DNA from: Fusibacter sp963666805 | GTDB lineage: Bacteria; Bacillota; Clostridia; Peptostreptococcales; Acidaminobacteraceae | Length of the DNA stretch: 64,000 nt | Assembly: GCA_963666805.2 (NCBI GenBank) | Contig: CAXXWR010000003.1 | Coordinates: 186,001-250,000 of the forward strand | Direction: 5' to 3' | In this document: positions 17,393 to 25,766 of the stretch, one piece after another | Numbering within the stretch: position 1 is the first letter of the stretch | How the letters are laid out: every line of letters starts with the position of its first letter | Program-made: the position numbers and the translations under genes | The notes under the pieces: model-generated | Databases searched by the model: none | Told to the model about the DNA's origin: nothing | The model's input: only the letters and a program-made list of their open reading frames with translations

Positions 17393-18352
17393 TTAATGTC
17401 CGCTCTTAGCTTGTGTCAAGAGCTCACTTACCCCTAAACTCACTTCAAGTTTTTCATAGCATCTCTCATACTTATCGCTTTCAATCCATTTTATAAAATG
17501 TTCCCACTCACTGACCATACGATGACGTTTATGGTTTTTATTAATCACTTGTTTAGGTTCACCTTGCAGACAAAGTGAAACTGGTCCACAAATATTGGTC
17601 GATGTTTCTTGATAAATATAACCTCTTGTTCCTTCTATGGTCACACCATTTTGTCCATTACAATCCTTCGCCCCAACCAAAACACATTGAAAATGGGGAT
17701 ACTCCAGTAATAAGACGCCTGATGTATCAATCCCCTTATCCCAATTAGCCTTGTAAGTAATCTTATCTGGCTTGCCCCATAATCCCACTGTATAATTGAG
17801 ATTATAGAAATTAATATCCATTAAAGCACCGCCACCACACTTAGGATCGAAAGCAGGATGAATAATGCCTTTTAAAAAGTCATCGTACCGTGAAGAATAC
17901 TGGGAATAGTTTAGTGTTACAATCTTTAAATCACCTATCATGGGTAAAAGGTTTTTCACTTGCTGATAATTTTCTAAATACTGAGTGGTCACTGCTTCAA
18001 ATAAAAAGCGTTTTCTTTCTTTGGCACACTTTGCCATCTGCAAGGCTTCTTCATATTGAGTTGCCATTGGTTTTTCAACGATGACATGTTTCCCCGCTTC
18101 AAGTGCCTTCATAGTATACTCAAAGTGCAATTGATTAGGAATTCCCAAATAAATTGTTTCAATATCAGTCTCTAAGAGCGTTTCATAGGACATAAAAACA
18201 GCATCAATATTATAAGTTGATTGTAAGTCTTTGAGTGCTTTTTCATGTCTGGGCAAGCCACACAAAGCACCTACTTCAATCTCTTCTAATTCCCTATGCA
18301 TCTCTAAAAATTCTCGTACGATTTTACCTACACCTACAACACCAATTTTCAT
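17393..18352 (-). CDS. Gfo/Idh/MocA-family oxidoreductase
   Basis: The 319-residue protein has an N-terminal Rossmann domain (GVVGVGKIVREFL at 3-15) and the hallmark EKPMATQYEEA at about 93-103, which binds the nicotinamide. A C-terminal alpha/beta domain follows (GGGALMDINFYNLNY, with Asp/His-type catalytic residues expected). These enzymes oxidise or reduce sugars, inositols and related alcohols with NAD(P). The substrate cannot be assigned. GGGGG precedes ATG 18352. It is a lone gene downstream of MerR, probably with its own promoter. Confidence 0.85.
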   Translation of the reverse strand: MKIGVVGVGKIVREFLEMHRELEEIEVGALCGLPRHEKALKDLQSTYNIDAVFMSYETLLETDIETIYLGIPNQLHFEYTMKALEAGKHVIVEKPMATQYEEALQMAKCAKERKRFLFEAVTTQYLENYQQVKNLLPMIGDLKIVTLNYSQYSSRYDDFLKGIIHPAFDPKCGGGALMDINFYNLNYTVGLWGKPDKITYKANWDKGIDTSGVLLLEYPHFQCVLVGAKDCNGQNGVTIEGTRGYIYQETSTNICGPVSLCLQGEPKQVINKNHKRHRMVSEWEHFIKWIESDKYERCYEKLEVSLGVSELLTQAKSGH

Positions 18353-18568
18353 TTAAAATCCCCCTTTGTCGTTGTCATAAAAATCCCCTCATAAACAACA
18401 GAATTTTATACTCTCTTTATTTCATTTTACTATCCTCTACTTACCCATTATTATACACTCATCTACAATCCATTCAAAATAAGACTCAAAAAGGCGGGAT
18501 CACTCAACCATTTTTTTATTTAATGGCTGACACTTATTTTTATTAATGATTACAAGTGTTCTGTATTA

Positions 18569-19816
18569 TTAGGCAACTTGATGCTTGCAATAAGTTCTTA
18601 CCGCAAGGAAAAAGAATATGGGAATTTCAATTACTGCCACTGCTATTATCACGTAAGGCGACCACACGCTTATTTTACCAAGATGTAAGTAGGTAAAGTT
18701 TGTCAGTTGGTAAAGCAAGCTGTTCTGCATCCCTATTCCACCGGACGGTAAGATAAAGGTAAGCCAATTTATTTCAGAAGAATAGGTAAATATCGGAAGC
18801 AGACACATTGCAATCGCAACCAAGATAACAGAAATGGAATCCTTGAATTTAGCTGATAAAAATAATGTAAAGCTAATCATTGCCAGTAAAGAAAGAAGCC
18901 CTCCAAATGCTATGACAATTTGAAGCTTTCCTAAATTAAACGCCGGCAGGCTAATAACAGAAAATAACATCTGCATGGATGTTTTCATGCACTCCATTCC
19001 AAATGAAAGATCTGATATGAGTAAATGCAGTGAAATACATACAATGAACACTACGGCAAAAATAGTAAGTGCAGCCGTTATTTTTACGATTGCTAATCGG
19101 GTACGCCCATATTTTGTGCAGCGCAAGATACTATCCGAACCCGTTTGATATGCATTGGAAAATGTGGGCGTAGTAGCAGCAGTACATATAATGACAAGGA
19201 GAAAGATAAAAAGGGCAATGTAATCAAAAGCGTCCCTTGAATATCCGGGATAAAACTGAAAGGGTGTTTGTACCTGTGCATATTCTGCCAGTGCTTGTTC
19301 CCGTGCGACAGGGTGTTCCTTTTGCTCCATCTGCATAATGTCTTTCAAATGCTGTTCCGTTTGCTCATAAAAATCGTCTAATTGATCAGGAGAAATTTCC
19401 ATCAAACTTTTTCCCTGACCAGTTTTAGGATCAGAAAATGTTTCAGGCAGTCTTCCTAAGAGTGCTTCTACCGGAAATACTTTTTCCATGTAAAGGTCTA
19501 TCGGAAATTCTCCGCTATAAATACTGTCCTCTCCATATGGCTGAACTGCATCTTGATAAATTATTAGTGCTTCTTTAAGCTTTTGGATAGTAACTTCTCC
19601 ATTATTAGCAGAGCGTAGGGACTTTTTATAAGCAATCGCATCCAGACCATTTAGCTCTGCTACTTTGTTACCCTTTTGGTCATATTGATTAATGTCTTCG
19701 TACATAACAGGTAACCATGCCATAACTGCTGACATTATCAGTGCCATTAACAATAAAACAATCGTGCGACGTGATTTAAGTACACGTTTTACTTCAAGCC
19801 AATAAATACGCATCAT
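18569..19816 (-). CDS. ABC-2-type transporter permease of the VanRS-like cassette
   Basis: The 415-residue protein has a first membrane span at about 18-37, a long extracytoplasmic stretch (about 40-190), then a cluster of five or six spans (about 197-220, 243-270, 285-310, 318-340, 375-403). This is the layout of export-type ABC-2 permeases that handle antimicrobial peptides or lipids. The start codon is in line with the stop of the ATPase (stop at 19817-19819, start at 19816), which indicates translational coupling. The cassette is ordered regulator, kinase, ATPase, permease. Base composition looks different from its neighbours by eye. Confidence 0.82.
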   Translation of the reverse strand: MMRIYWLEVKRVLKSRRTIVLLLMALIMSAVMAWLPVMYEDINQYDQKGNKVAELNGLDAIAYKKSLRSANNGEVTIQKLKEALIIYQDAVQPYGEDSIYSGEFPIDLYMEKVFPVEALLGRLPETFSDPKTGQGKSLMEISPDQLDDFYEQTEQHLKDIMQMEQKEHPVAREQALAEYAQVQTPFQFYPGYSRDAFDYIALFIFLLVIICTAATTPTFSNAYQTGSDSILRCTKYGRTRLAIVKITAALTIFAVVFIVCISLHLLISDLSFGMECMKTSMQMLFSVISLPAFNLGKLQIVIAFGGLLSLLAMISFTLFLSAKFKDSISVILVAIAMCLLPIFTYSSEINWLTFILPSGGIGMQNSLLYQLTNFTYLHLGKISVWSPYVIIAVAVIEIPIFFFLAVRTYCKHQVA

Positions 19817-20704
19817 TTACTTTTCCTCCTCACGGGTTTCTTTTTGTGGAAACAACCATAAATATAAGTCCTCTAAGCGAGGAGGAACCATTAAAGAATC
19901 GTTCGTTTTTGCTTCTTCTGCTAGATAGCGGATAGATATCTGGTTATTCTCCTCACTTCGCTGATTAATAATTTGCAGTTGCATTTCATACATTGGCATT
20001 TTGTCAGCAGGAACTGTGCAAGTCCAAACTTTTCCAACGACTTGTTTTACCAGTTCGTCTGTTGTTCCCACATTAACAATCTTTCCAGCTTTCATAATGG
20101 CATTTTTCGTAGAAATATACTCAATATCTGAAACAATATGTGTTGAAATAAGTACAATTCTATCATGTGAAAATTCAGAAATAAAGTTGCGAAAGCGTAC
20201 TCGTTCTCCTGGGTCAAGACCAGCTGTGGGTTCGTCCATAATCAGAATTTTAGGATCATTCAGCATTGCTTGCGCAATTCCTACCCGCCGTTTCATTCCA
20301 CCAGATAATTGGATGATTTTTTGGCTCTTCACATTGGAAAGGGTGAGAATATCAAGCAAGTTATCAATCTTTTTTCGGGTTTCTCTTGCCGGAACATCTT
20401 TCAGTGCAGCTATATACTCCAAATAATCTTTGACTGTAAAATCCTGAAAAAAGCCAAAGTCCTGTGGTAAGAAACCCAATAGCGTTCTATATGCTTCTTC
20501 CATCGTATGAATATCCTTACCATCACAAGAAATTTTTCCGCTGGTTGGATTTAGAATACCCGCAATCATACGCATAAGCGTTGTCTTACCGGCTCCATTT
20601 TCTCCAAGCAATCCCTCTACGCCCGGCGTAAGACTTAAGGAAACATCATTAACTGCGGTTTTATCCTTAAACTGCTTTTTAAGATTTGTAATTGTCAGCT
20701 CCAT
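19817..20704 (-). CDS. ABC transporter ATP-binding protein of the VanRS-like cassette
   Basis: The 295-residue ATPase shows Walker A GENGAGKTT (about 33-41), LSGGMKRRVGIAQ signature (about 135-147), Walker B ILIMDEPTAGLDPGER (about 152-167) and the switch His in STHIVSDI. The roughly 70-residue C-terminal extension ends in PRLEDLYLWLF, typical of single-ATPase export systems. An AAAGGAG site precedes ATG 20704. It is the likely partner of the following permease. Two-component control next to an ABC exporter suggests a response to an external envelope-acting compound. Confidence 0.92.
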   Translation of the reverse strand: MELTITNLKKQFKDKTAVNDVSLSLTPGVEGLLGENGAGKTTLMRMIAGILNPTSGKISCDGKDIHTMEEAYRTLLGFLPQDFGFFQDFTVKDYLEYIAALKDVPARETRKKIDNLLDILTLSNVKSQKIIQLSGGMKRRVGIAQAMLNDPKILIMDEPTAGLDPGERVRFRNFISEFSHDRIVLISTHIVSDIEYISTKNAIMKAGKIVNVGTTDELVKQVVGKVWTCTVPADKMPMYEMQLQIINQRSEENNQISIRYLAEEAKTNDSLMVPPRLEDLYLWLFPQKETREEEK

Positions 20705-20735
20705 GTCACTTCTCCTTTTTTAAATTACAACGACA

Positions 20736-20775
20736 AACGTCCTTGTTCAGTTCTATTGTACTGGACAAGGACGTT
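20736..20775 (-). other. Long hairpin between the kinase gene and the ABC genes
   Basis: Arms of 15 bases (20736-20750 and 20761-20775; core GTCCTTGT and ACAAGGAC) pair with one G-T wobble around a 10-base loop. Downstream on the minus strand there is no convincing T-run, so it is either a weak terminator, an RNA processing site or a regulator binding site that tunes the ABC genes apart from the sensor. Confidence 0.55.
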
Positions 20776-20837
20776 TCAAACTTTAATATGAACAGGAGAA
20801 ATTCCTAAAAAAATCCTAATATCTCATTGATGTTTTC

Positions 20838-21896
20838 CTAAGACAAAATTGGCAGGCGTACAGTGAATCTAATGGTATCATTTTCACTTTGAGCCGAGAT
20901 TTCACCACCATGTAGCCGAATAATTTCATCTGCAATAGACAACCCCAATCCTGAACCTCCGGTATCTGATTTACGTGCATCGTCTAACCGCCTGAATTTA
21001 TCAAAAATAGAAGATAGTTGATCGGGCGGGATAGTTGCCCCATGATTTTCAAATGTGACGATAATCGCATCTTTATCCTCTTTTGCCGAAATTATAATTT
21101 CGGTATTGGGATAGCTATATGCGACTGCATTTTTGAGAATATTGTTAAATACTCTCGCCAGTTTTTCAGAATCAGCATAAACGGTCAGCATTTCCTCTGC
21201 ATTAAGTATAGCGGAATTTCCCTTAGCGGATAAAACCGGATAAAATTCATCAATGAGTTGTACAAACATATAGTATAAGTCAACATTTGATTTTGTTAGT
21301 TTAATTTGCTGTGTATTATACCGTGTAATCTCAAAAAACTCATTAATAAGTTTTTCCAATCGCATAGATTTTTTCAAAGCAATTCCAATATATTTTTCTT
21401 TCTGTTCTACGGGCATATCCGATGCTTCATCAAGTAAGCTCAAATAGCCGATTATAGAAGTAAGGGGTGTACGAATGTCATGTGCAAGATACATAACCAA
21501 TTCATTCTTTTTATTTTCGGCTTCTTTTACGGATTGCTGGCTAAGCAGGACAGCCATTTTAATTTGGTTCATCTGTTTTTCCATATCTTTTAGGGGTTCC
21601 GACAGTTCAATCGTGTTGTCATTTGGTTGATAGACGGTTTGAGTGGCATTGATGACTTCCTGCAAATATCCCCAAGGTTTTTTCCAGTAATGATGAAAGA
21701 TACAACAAAATCCGATGACCAAATATAAGAAATAGATGATCTCAATTCTAAGATGAATCCACGGAAAAAATGTGTTTGAAAATTGACTGAAGCCATAGTC
21801 AAATAGTATTGTGAAGATGTAACCCATTAAGGTATAGAGAATTAAGATTATGTAAAGTTTCATTCTTAATTTTCTTTCTATATCATTTGTTTTCAA
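20838..21896 (-). CDS. VanS-like sensor histidine kinase
   Basis: A kinase of about 352 residues with two N-terminal hydrophobic segments (about 12-35 and 48-68) and a short extracytoplasmic loop. The H-box is YLAHDIRTPLTSIIGYLSLL, followed by EFFEITRYN, the N-box NILKNAVAYS and G-boxes FRRLDD and GGSGLGLSIADEI. The dimerisation region is strikingly like that of VanS kinases (PVEQKEKYIGIALKKSMRLEKLINEFFEITRYN region). The best start is TTG 21896 with GAGGTG 6 bases upstream; an in-frame GTG at 21905 lies inside that ribosome site. It pairs with the upstream response regulator. Confidence 0.85.
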   Translation of the reverse strand: MKTNDIERKLRMKLYIILILYTLMGYIFTILFDYGFSQFSNTFFPWIHLRIEIIYFLYLVIGFCCIFHHYWKKPWGYLQEVINATQTVYQPNDNTIELSEPLKDMEKQMNQIKMAVLLSQQSVKEAENKKNELVMYLAHDIRTPLTSIIGYLSLLDEASDMPVEQKEKYIGIALKKSMRLEKLINEFFEITRYNTQQIKLTKSNVDLYYMFVQLIDEFYPVLSAKGNSAILNAEEMLTVYADSEKLARVFNNILKNAVAYSYPNTEIIISAKEDKDAIIVTFENHGATIPPDQLSSIFDKFRRLDDARKSDTGGSGLGLSIADEIIRLHGGEISAQSENDTIRFTVRLPILS

Positions 21897-22001
21897 AGCT
21901 TTCACCTCTATTCTTACTGTATTTTAATTGGATAACAGCAATACAGAAATCACTGTATATATTTTTTATTTATCTTTCACTTTCGAGATGGCATGGGACG
22001 G

Positions 22002-22697
22002 TTAAATCTTATACCCCACCCCCCATATGGTCTTGATATATTGGGATTCATCAGCTGTATCACCTATTTTTTCACGCAAATGCCTAATATGAACAGTAAT
22101 TGTGTTATTGTTTTTATCGTAATATTCATCCTTCCATATTTCATGGAACAGCTTCTCCGAGCTGACAACTATTCCTTTATTTTCCAACAGAATACGGAGT
22201 ATAGAAAATTCTGTCGGTGTTAATGAAATAGGCTTTTCATTTAGCAAACACTCATAGGTTGCGAGGTTTATTTCTAAACCTAAATAAGACATAACTGTTT
22301 TTGTTTCTATTTCCTGTTTAGGAGAATTATATTTTTGATACCGACGCAGCTGCGCTTTTACTCTGGCAATCAATTCAAGGGGACGAAATGGTTTTGTGAC
22401 ATAGTCGTCAGCCCCCAAGGTTAAACCCGTGATTTTATCGATTTCTTCGTCTTTGGCTGTCAGCATAATGACTGGGAAAGTGTAGTTCTCTCGAATCTTA
22501 CGACAAAGGGCAAACCCACTTACTTCAGGCATCATAACATCCAGAATAGCAAGGTCAATCTTTGTGGTTTCTATGCAAGTCAATGCTGCGCTTGCAGAAT
22601 AAAACTTAAATACGCTGTAATTTTCATTTTGCAAATAAATTTCTATTAAATCCGCTATATCGGGTTCATCGTCTACAACAAGAATTTTATCATTCAT
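22002..22697 (-). CDS. VanR-like OmpR-family response regulator
   Basis: The 231-residue regulator has a receiver domain with the acidic pair at the start (VVDDEPD), phospho-acceptor Asp in ILDVMMPEVSG (about residue 53), and the switch Lys in DDYVTKPFRPLEL (about 102). The C-terminal winged helix (about 135-231) ends with HIRHLREKIGD and WGVGYKI. KITGLTLGADDYVTKPFRPLELIARVKAQLRR-type sequence is close to VanR. AAGGAG precedes ATG 22697. No vanHAX-type genes are nearby, so it is expected to control the ABC exporter rather than D-Ala-D-Lac synthesis. Confidence 0.9.
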   Translation of the reverse strand: MNDKILVVDDEPDIADLIEIYLQNENYSVFKFYSASAALTCIETTKIDLAILDVMMPEVSGFALCRKIRENYTFPVIMLTAKDEEIDKITGLTLGADDYVTKPFRPLELIARVKAQLRRYQKYNSPKQEIETKTVMSYLGLEINLATYECLLNEKPISLTPTEFSILRILLENKGIVVSSEKLFHEIWKDEYYDKNNNTITVHIRHLREKIGDTADESQYIKTIWGVGYKI

Positions 22698-23026
22698 AGT
22701 GGATTACTCCTTTCAAGCATACATAAGGTATTTTATTATTGTATCCAAATATTCTTTCCTATTTATAATTTTTAGCATGAGAAATTCCTAAGATTTTCAT
22801 AAGATTAAGTTTTTTCAATTCTATTTTCTTCACAAATATAGAATCAAACCTTTATAATTCATCCAGTGTTCATCTGCAATTTTTATTTTATATGCATAAA
22901 CGAATAAAATAAAGCCCGTAAATCTTAAATTGATGAGCACTCAATCCCCTTACTTTCTTCCTTAATAGAAGTGAGAGGCATTTTTATACCCTCTCCGTCA
23001 TTGAAAATAAATATTTCAAAATGAAC
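22698..23026. other. Non-coding stretch upstream of the VanR-like gene
   Basis: This spacer has no ORF I would support. It must hold the promoter of the two-component operon. The most regular element is AAGATT repeated at 22790 and 22801, an 11-bp step that suits tandem binding of an OmpR-type regulator, perhaps autoregulation. The rest is AT-rich with nothing distinctive. Confidence 0.4.
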
Positions 23027-23067
23027 AAAAAAAATTGCATAATGAGCTAGACAGCCCCATTATGCAA
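23027..23067 (-). terminator. Terminator of the chemoreceptor gene
   Basis: TTGCATAATG at 23035-23044 pairs perfectly with CATTATGCAA at 23058-23067. On the minus strand a run of eight T follows directly. Confidence 0.85.
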
Positions 23068-23123
23068 TGGTAATAATTGAACAGATTGAATTCCATTAAA
23101 TCTATGAATTTTACAATAAAAAC

Positions 23124-24860
23124 CTATAATTTAAAACGACTCACATTTTGATACAGATCATTTGAAACACTTGTCAACTGATCCATTTTCGCTTCAAGCA
23201 TTTTCATATTTTCATTTTGTGTTTCTGTCAAATCAGTCACTTCTTGAGAAGATGCCGATGTTTCTTCCGTAGAGGATGAAATATTGAGTACATCTGTTAA
23301 AAGCTTTTCTTGCATTGTATTGATACTTTTAATCTCTCCAGTGACTCCAGTAATAATAGTGGCTAATGTTTCAAATGTCTTTGCAATTTTATCAAATTGA
23401 GCATTGGTATTATTGACCAATTCACTTTGATCACCAATGACTTTTCCCACTGTTCTAGATTTTTCAACAGAAGATTGTGATAAATTAACGATTTCATCAA
23501 TAATCACTTTGATTTCCTTGACAGAACCCGCTGTTGCTTCAGCCAGTTTCCTAATTTCTTCTGCAACGACGCCAAATCCTCTTCCTACTTCACCTGCCCT
23601 AGAAGCCTCAATAGAAGCATTTAAAGCCAATAAATTTGTTTGTTCAGAAATACCCGTAATTGCATCTGTAATTTGGTATATTTGCTTAATGGCTTCATTT
23701 ACTTGACCAATGACATTTTGAATTTCATTGGTTTCTGTAATCGTTTCTAATGTTTTACCATCCAATTGACTAAGAATTTCAACGCCTTCTTGATTGACTT
23801 TTTTAGCCTTCACGACTTCATCTACAATTTGCCCAGATATCATATCTATATGTTCAATACTGTCAGATAAAGAAGACATACCGCTTGCCATATTTTCAGA
23901 ACTCATTGCTTCTTCACTGATAGCACCTGATAACTCCACGATCATATGATTAACAGAGTTAATCTGATGGCTTGTTTCATTGACCACATTTTGGAGTTCT
24001 TTTGAAAAATGATTGACCCTTTCTGATGATTCCTTAGAAACAGTCACCATTTCATTCATATTTTGCTTCATAAGATTAAAATCATCTGCCAGTTGCTTGG
24101 TTTCATCTTTTGTTTTCAATTGGATATCTTCAATACTTAAATCGCCATCCGCCATTTTTTGTACTGAGCGTGTAATCTCAATAATGGGTTTTGATAAACG
24201 ATTGGCAAAAAAGAAGACTACTACTAGACCTACCAAAATAGAAATAATTGCAACGTATATTGAAACTTCTAAAACCCATAAAGCCCCATCGTCAAAATCT
24301 AATTCATCCGTACCGGCTGTTACAATCCATCCCCAATCATCGTCATACTTTTGATACACAATATAGTCTGACACCTTGTCTTCTTGCCATATTTTTTCTT
24401 TATACTGAGTATATTCAACATTATTTTTGGCATTGTTAATAATCGCTTGAACATACTTTATCTTATCTTGACTTAAATCGGTCTTATCCCAAAGATTTTC
24501 GCCTTCAAGCGTTGGGTGTAGGATGACATTCCCTTCTTCATCATAAATGGTGATAAAGCCTCTATCGCCAATAGAAATTTTACCAGTATAATCTCTCGTG
24601 CCATCCGTATTTAACTCTCCCATTACCTTGTCAATGACCGCTTTTTTTGCCTCTTTTTCTGAAATAAGCCCTTTATTAACCGCTTCTTCCTGTAGAGAAA
24701 TCATCATCATTGTTTGTTCAACGGAATTATGTAAAATCTCTCGCCCTCTGATTCCCAGTTCATTTCTACTCCAATAGAAATTAAAAGTTCCCATTATCAA
24801 CATAGGCACAATCAACACAAACATACTAACAGCAATAAGCTTCGCTCTAATTGATTTCAA
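23124..24860 (-). CDS. Methyl-accepting chemotaxis protein with Cache-type sensor
   Basis: The 578-residue receptor has a first span at about 7-25 and an extracytoplasmic Cache-like ligand domain at about 30-190 (GRGFITIYDEEGNVILHPTLEGENLW-type region, GWIVTAGT). A second span lies at about 196-216, a HAMP domain at about 218-272, and a signalling domain at 300-578. The hairpin tip has the conserved QTNLLALNASIEASRAGE and GRGFGVVAEEIRKLAE segments. The start is a TTG with AGGAGGG upstream. No chemotaxis genes are adjacent. The dipeptide-like or carboxylate ligand typical of such Cache domains cannot be assigned. Confidence 0.92.
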   Translation of the reverse strand: MKSIRAKLIAVSMFVLIVPMLIMGTFNFYWSRNELGIRGREILHNSVEQTMMMISLQEEAVNKGLISEKEAKKAVIDKVMGELNTDGTRDYTGKISIGDRGFITIYDEEGNVILHPTLEGENLWDKTDLSQDKIKYVQAIINNAKNNVEYTQYKEKIWQEDKVSDYIVYQKYDDDWGWIVTAGTDELDFDDGALWVLEVSIYVAIISILVGLVVVFFFANRLSKPIIEITRSVQKMADGDLSIEDIQLKTKDETKQLADDFNLMKQNMNEMVTVSKESSERVNHFSKELQNVVNETSHQINSVNHMIVELSGAISEEAMSSENMASGMSSLSDSIEHIDMISGQIVDEVVKAKKVNQEGVEILSQLDGKTLETITETNEIQNVIGQVNEAIKQIYQITDAITGISEQTNLLALNASIEASRAGEVGRGFGVVAEEIRKLAEATAGSVKEIKVIIDEIVNLSQSSVEKSRTVGKVIGDQSELVNNTNAQFDKIAKTFETLATIITGVTGEIKSINTMQEKLLTDVLNISSSTEETSASSQEVTDLTETQNENMKMLEAKMDQLTSVSNDLYQNVSRFKL

Positions 24861-24976
24861 AATAAATCCCTCCTAGTCTATGAATATTTCAAGCCAATTC
24901 TATTCTATAGCATTATTGATTGATTTTTATCCCTCAGTACTTTTTGGTTGTTTTGAAGGCATAAATGGCTATAAAA

Positions 24977-25006
24977 AAACGCAAAAGCGTTTCCACTTTT
25001 GCGTTT
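24977..25006 (-). terminator. Terminator of the anchored secreted protein gene
   Basis: AAACGCAAAAG at 24977-24987 pairs perfectly with CTTTTGCGTTT at 24996-25006. On the minus strand seven T follow. Confidence 0.85.
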
Positions 25007-25021
25007 AGAATACAAACCTAA

Positions 25022-25714
25022 TTATTTTTCAATGGCCTTTACAGCACCTTCATTAATAAGGTTATCTACTTCTTCTGTTTTGTCATAACCGTAAAAATTA
25101 TAGCGTGCTGGCAAAGCAAATACATAATCATCATTGCTTGCCAATAAACTTGGTCCTATCGGTGCAGCACCAATATGAAGCGTTGCTGTATGGGATTCAT
25201 TATCTTGCATCTCATCCCACTGCTCATGTGTCAACACAAGGATAGGAATATCTTGCGTAGGATTATCTTCTGTGTAATCTGGATGTCTAATGCTGATTTT
25301 CGGTCCTGTTACTTTCTCATCTAACTTTTCACCCGCTTGATTAAAAACATCCGCTTCCCATTCTCCGGTAATAATTTGAAAGTTTTCCCAAGCTATCGGT
25401 AAGCTGACTTCAAAACCATAATCATCATTCTCATAAATAAGTGATTGATCCGTATCAATTTGGTCTTGTTCTGGAGTGCTAGAATCGTTATCACTTGGCT
25501 TATAGCTAACTGCTTGGTCGTTATTTGAATCGTCGCCACTTGTTTGATTACCAGGAATGATTGAAGCATCTGCCGGAGGTCCCTCACGCATGGATTCATT
25601 AAGTGCTTGAGAATCTCCAATAGATTCATTGAGAAAATACTGGCTGAGTACAAAGCCTACCAACATCCCAATGATCAAAACAACGACTATTGTTATTAAC
25701 TTTTTATATTTCAT
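25022..25714 (-). CDS. Membrane-anchored extracytoplasmic protein, unknown function
   Basis: About 230 residues with an N-terminal anchor or signal (about 4-27), an Asn/Asp/Ser-rich linker (about 30-75) and a globular domain (about 76-230). The domain opens with YENDDYGFEVSLPIAWENF, which resembles the start of PsbP-like or Mog1-like extracellular domains; I do not claim the family. The start ATG 25714 is preferred to an in-frame GTG three codons upstream because AAGGAGG overlaps that GTG. It lies 52 bp downstream of otsAB in the same direction, so it may share its transcript. Confidence 0.65.
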   Translation of the reverse strand: MKYKKLITIVVVLIIGMLVGFVLSQYFLNESIGDSQALNESMREGPPADASIIPGNQTSGDDSNNDQAVSYKPSDNDSSTPEQDQIDTDQSLIYENDDYGFEVSLPIAWENFQIITGEWEADVFNQAGEKLDEKVTGPKISIRHPDYTEDNPTQDIPILVLTHEQWDEMQDNESHTATLHIGAAPIGPSLLASNDDYVFALPARYNFYGYDKTEEVDNLINEGAVKAIEK

Positions 25715-25766
25715 TATTGCCACCTCCTTTTAGTAGGACGCAAATTAAGTATAAAAAGTTCCCTCT

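Noticed and set aside
20001..20426. Plus-strand open frame of 141 codons inside the ABC ATPase gene
   Set aside because: It lies antisense to Walker and signature motifs, a usual shadow frame.
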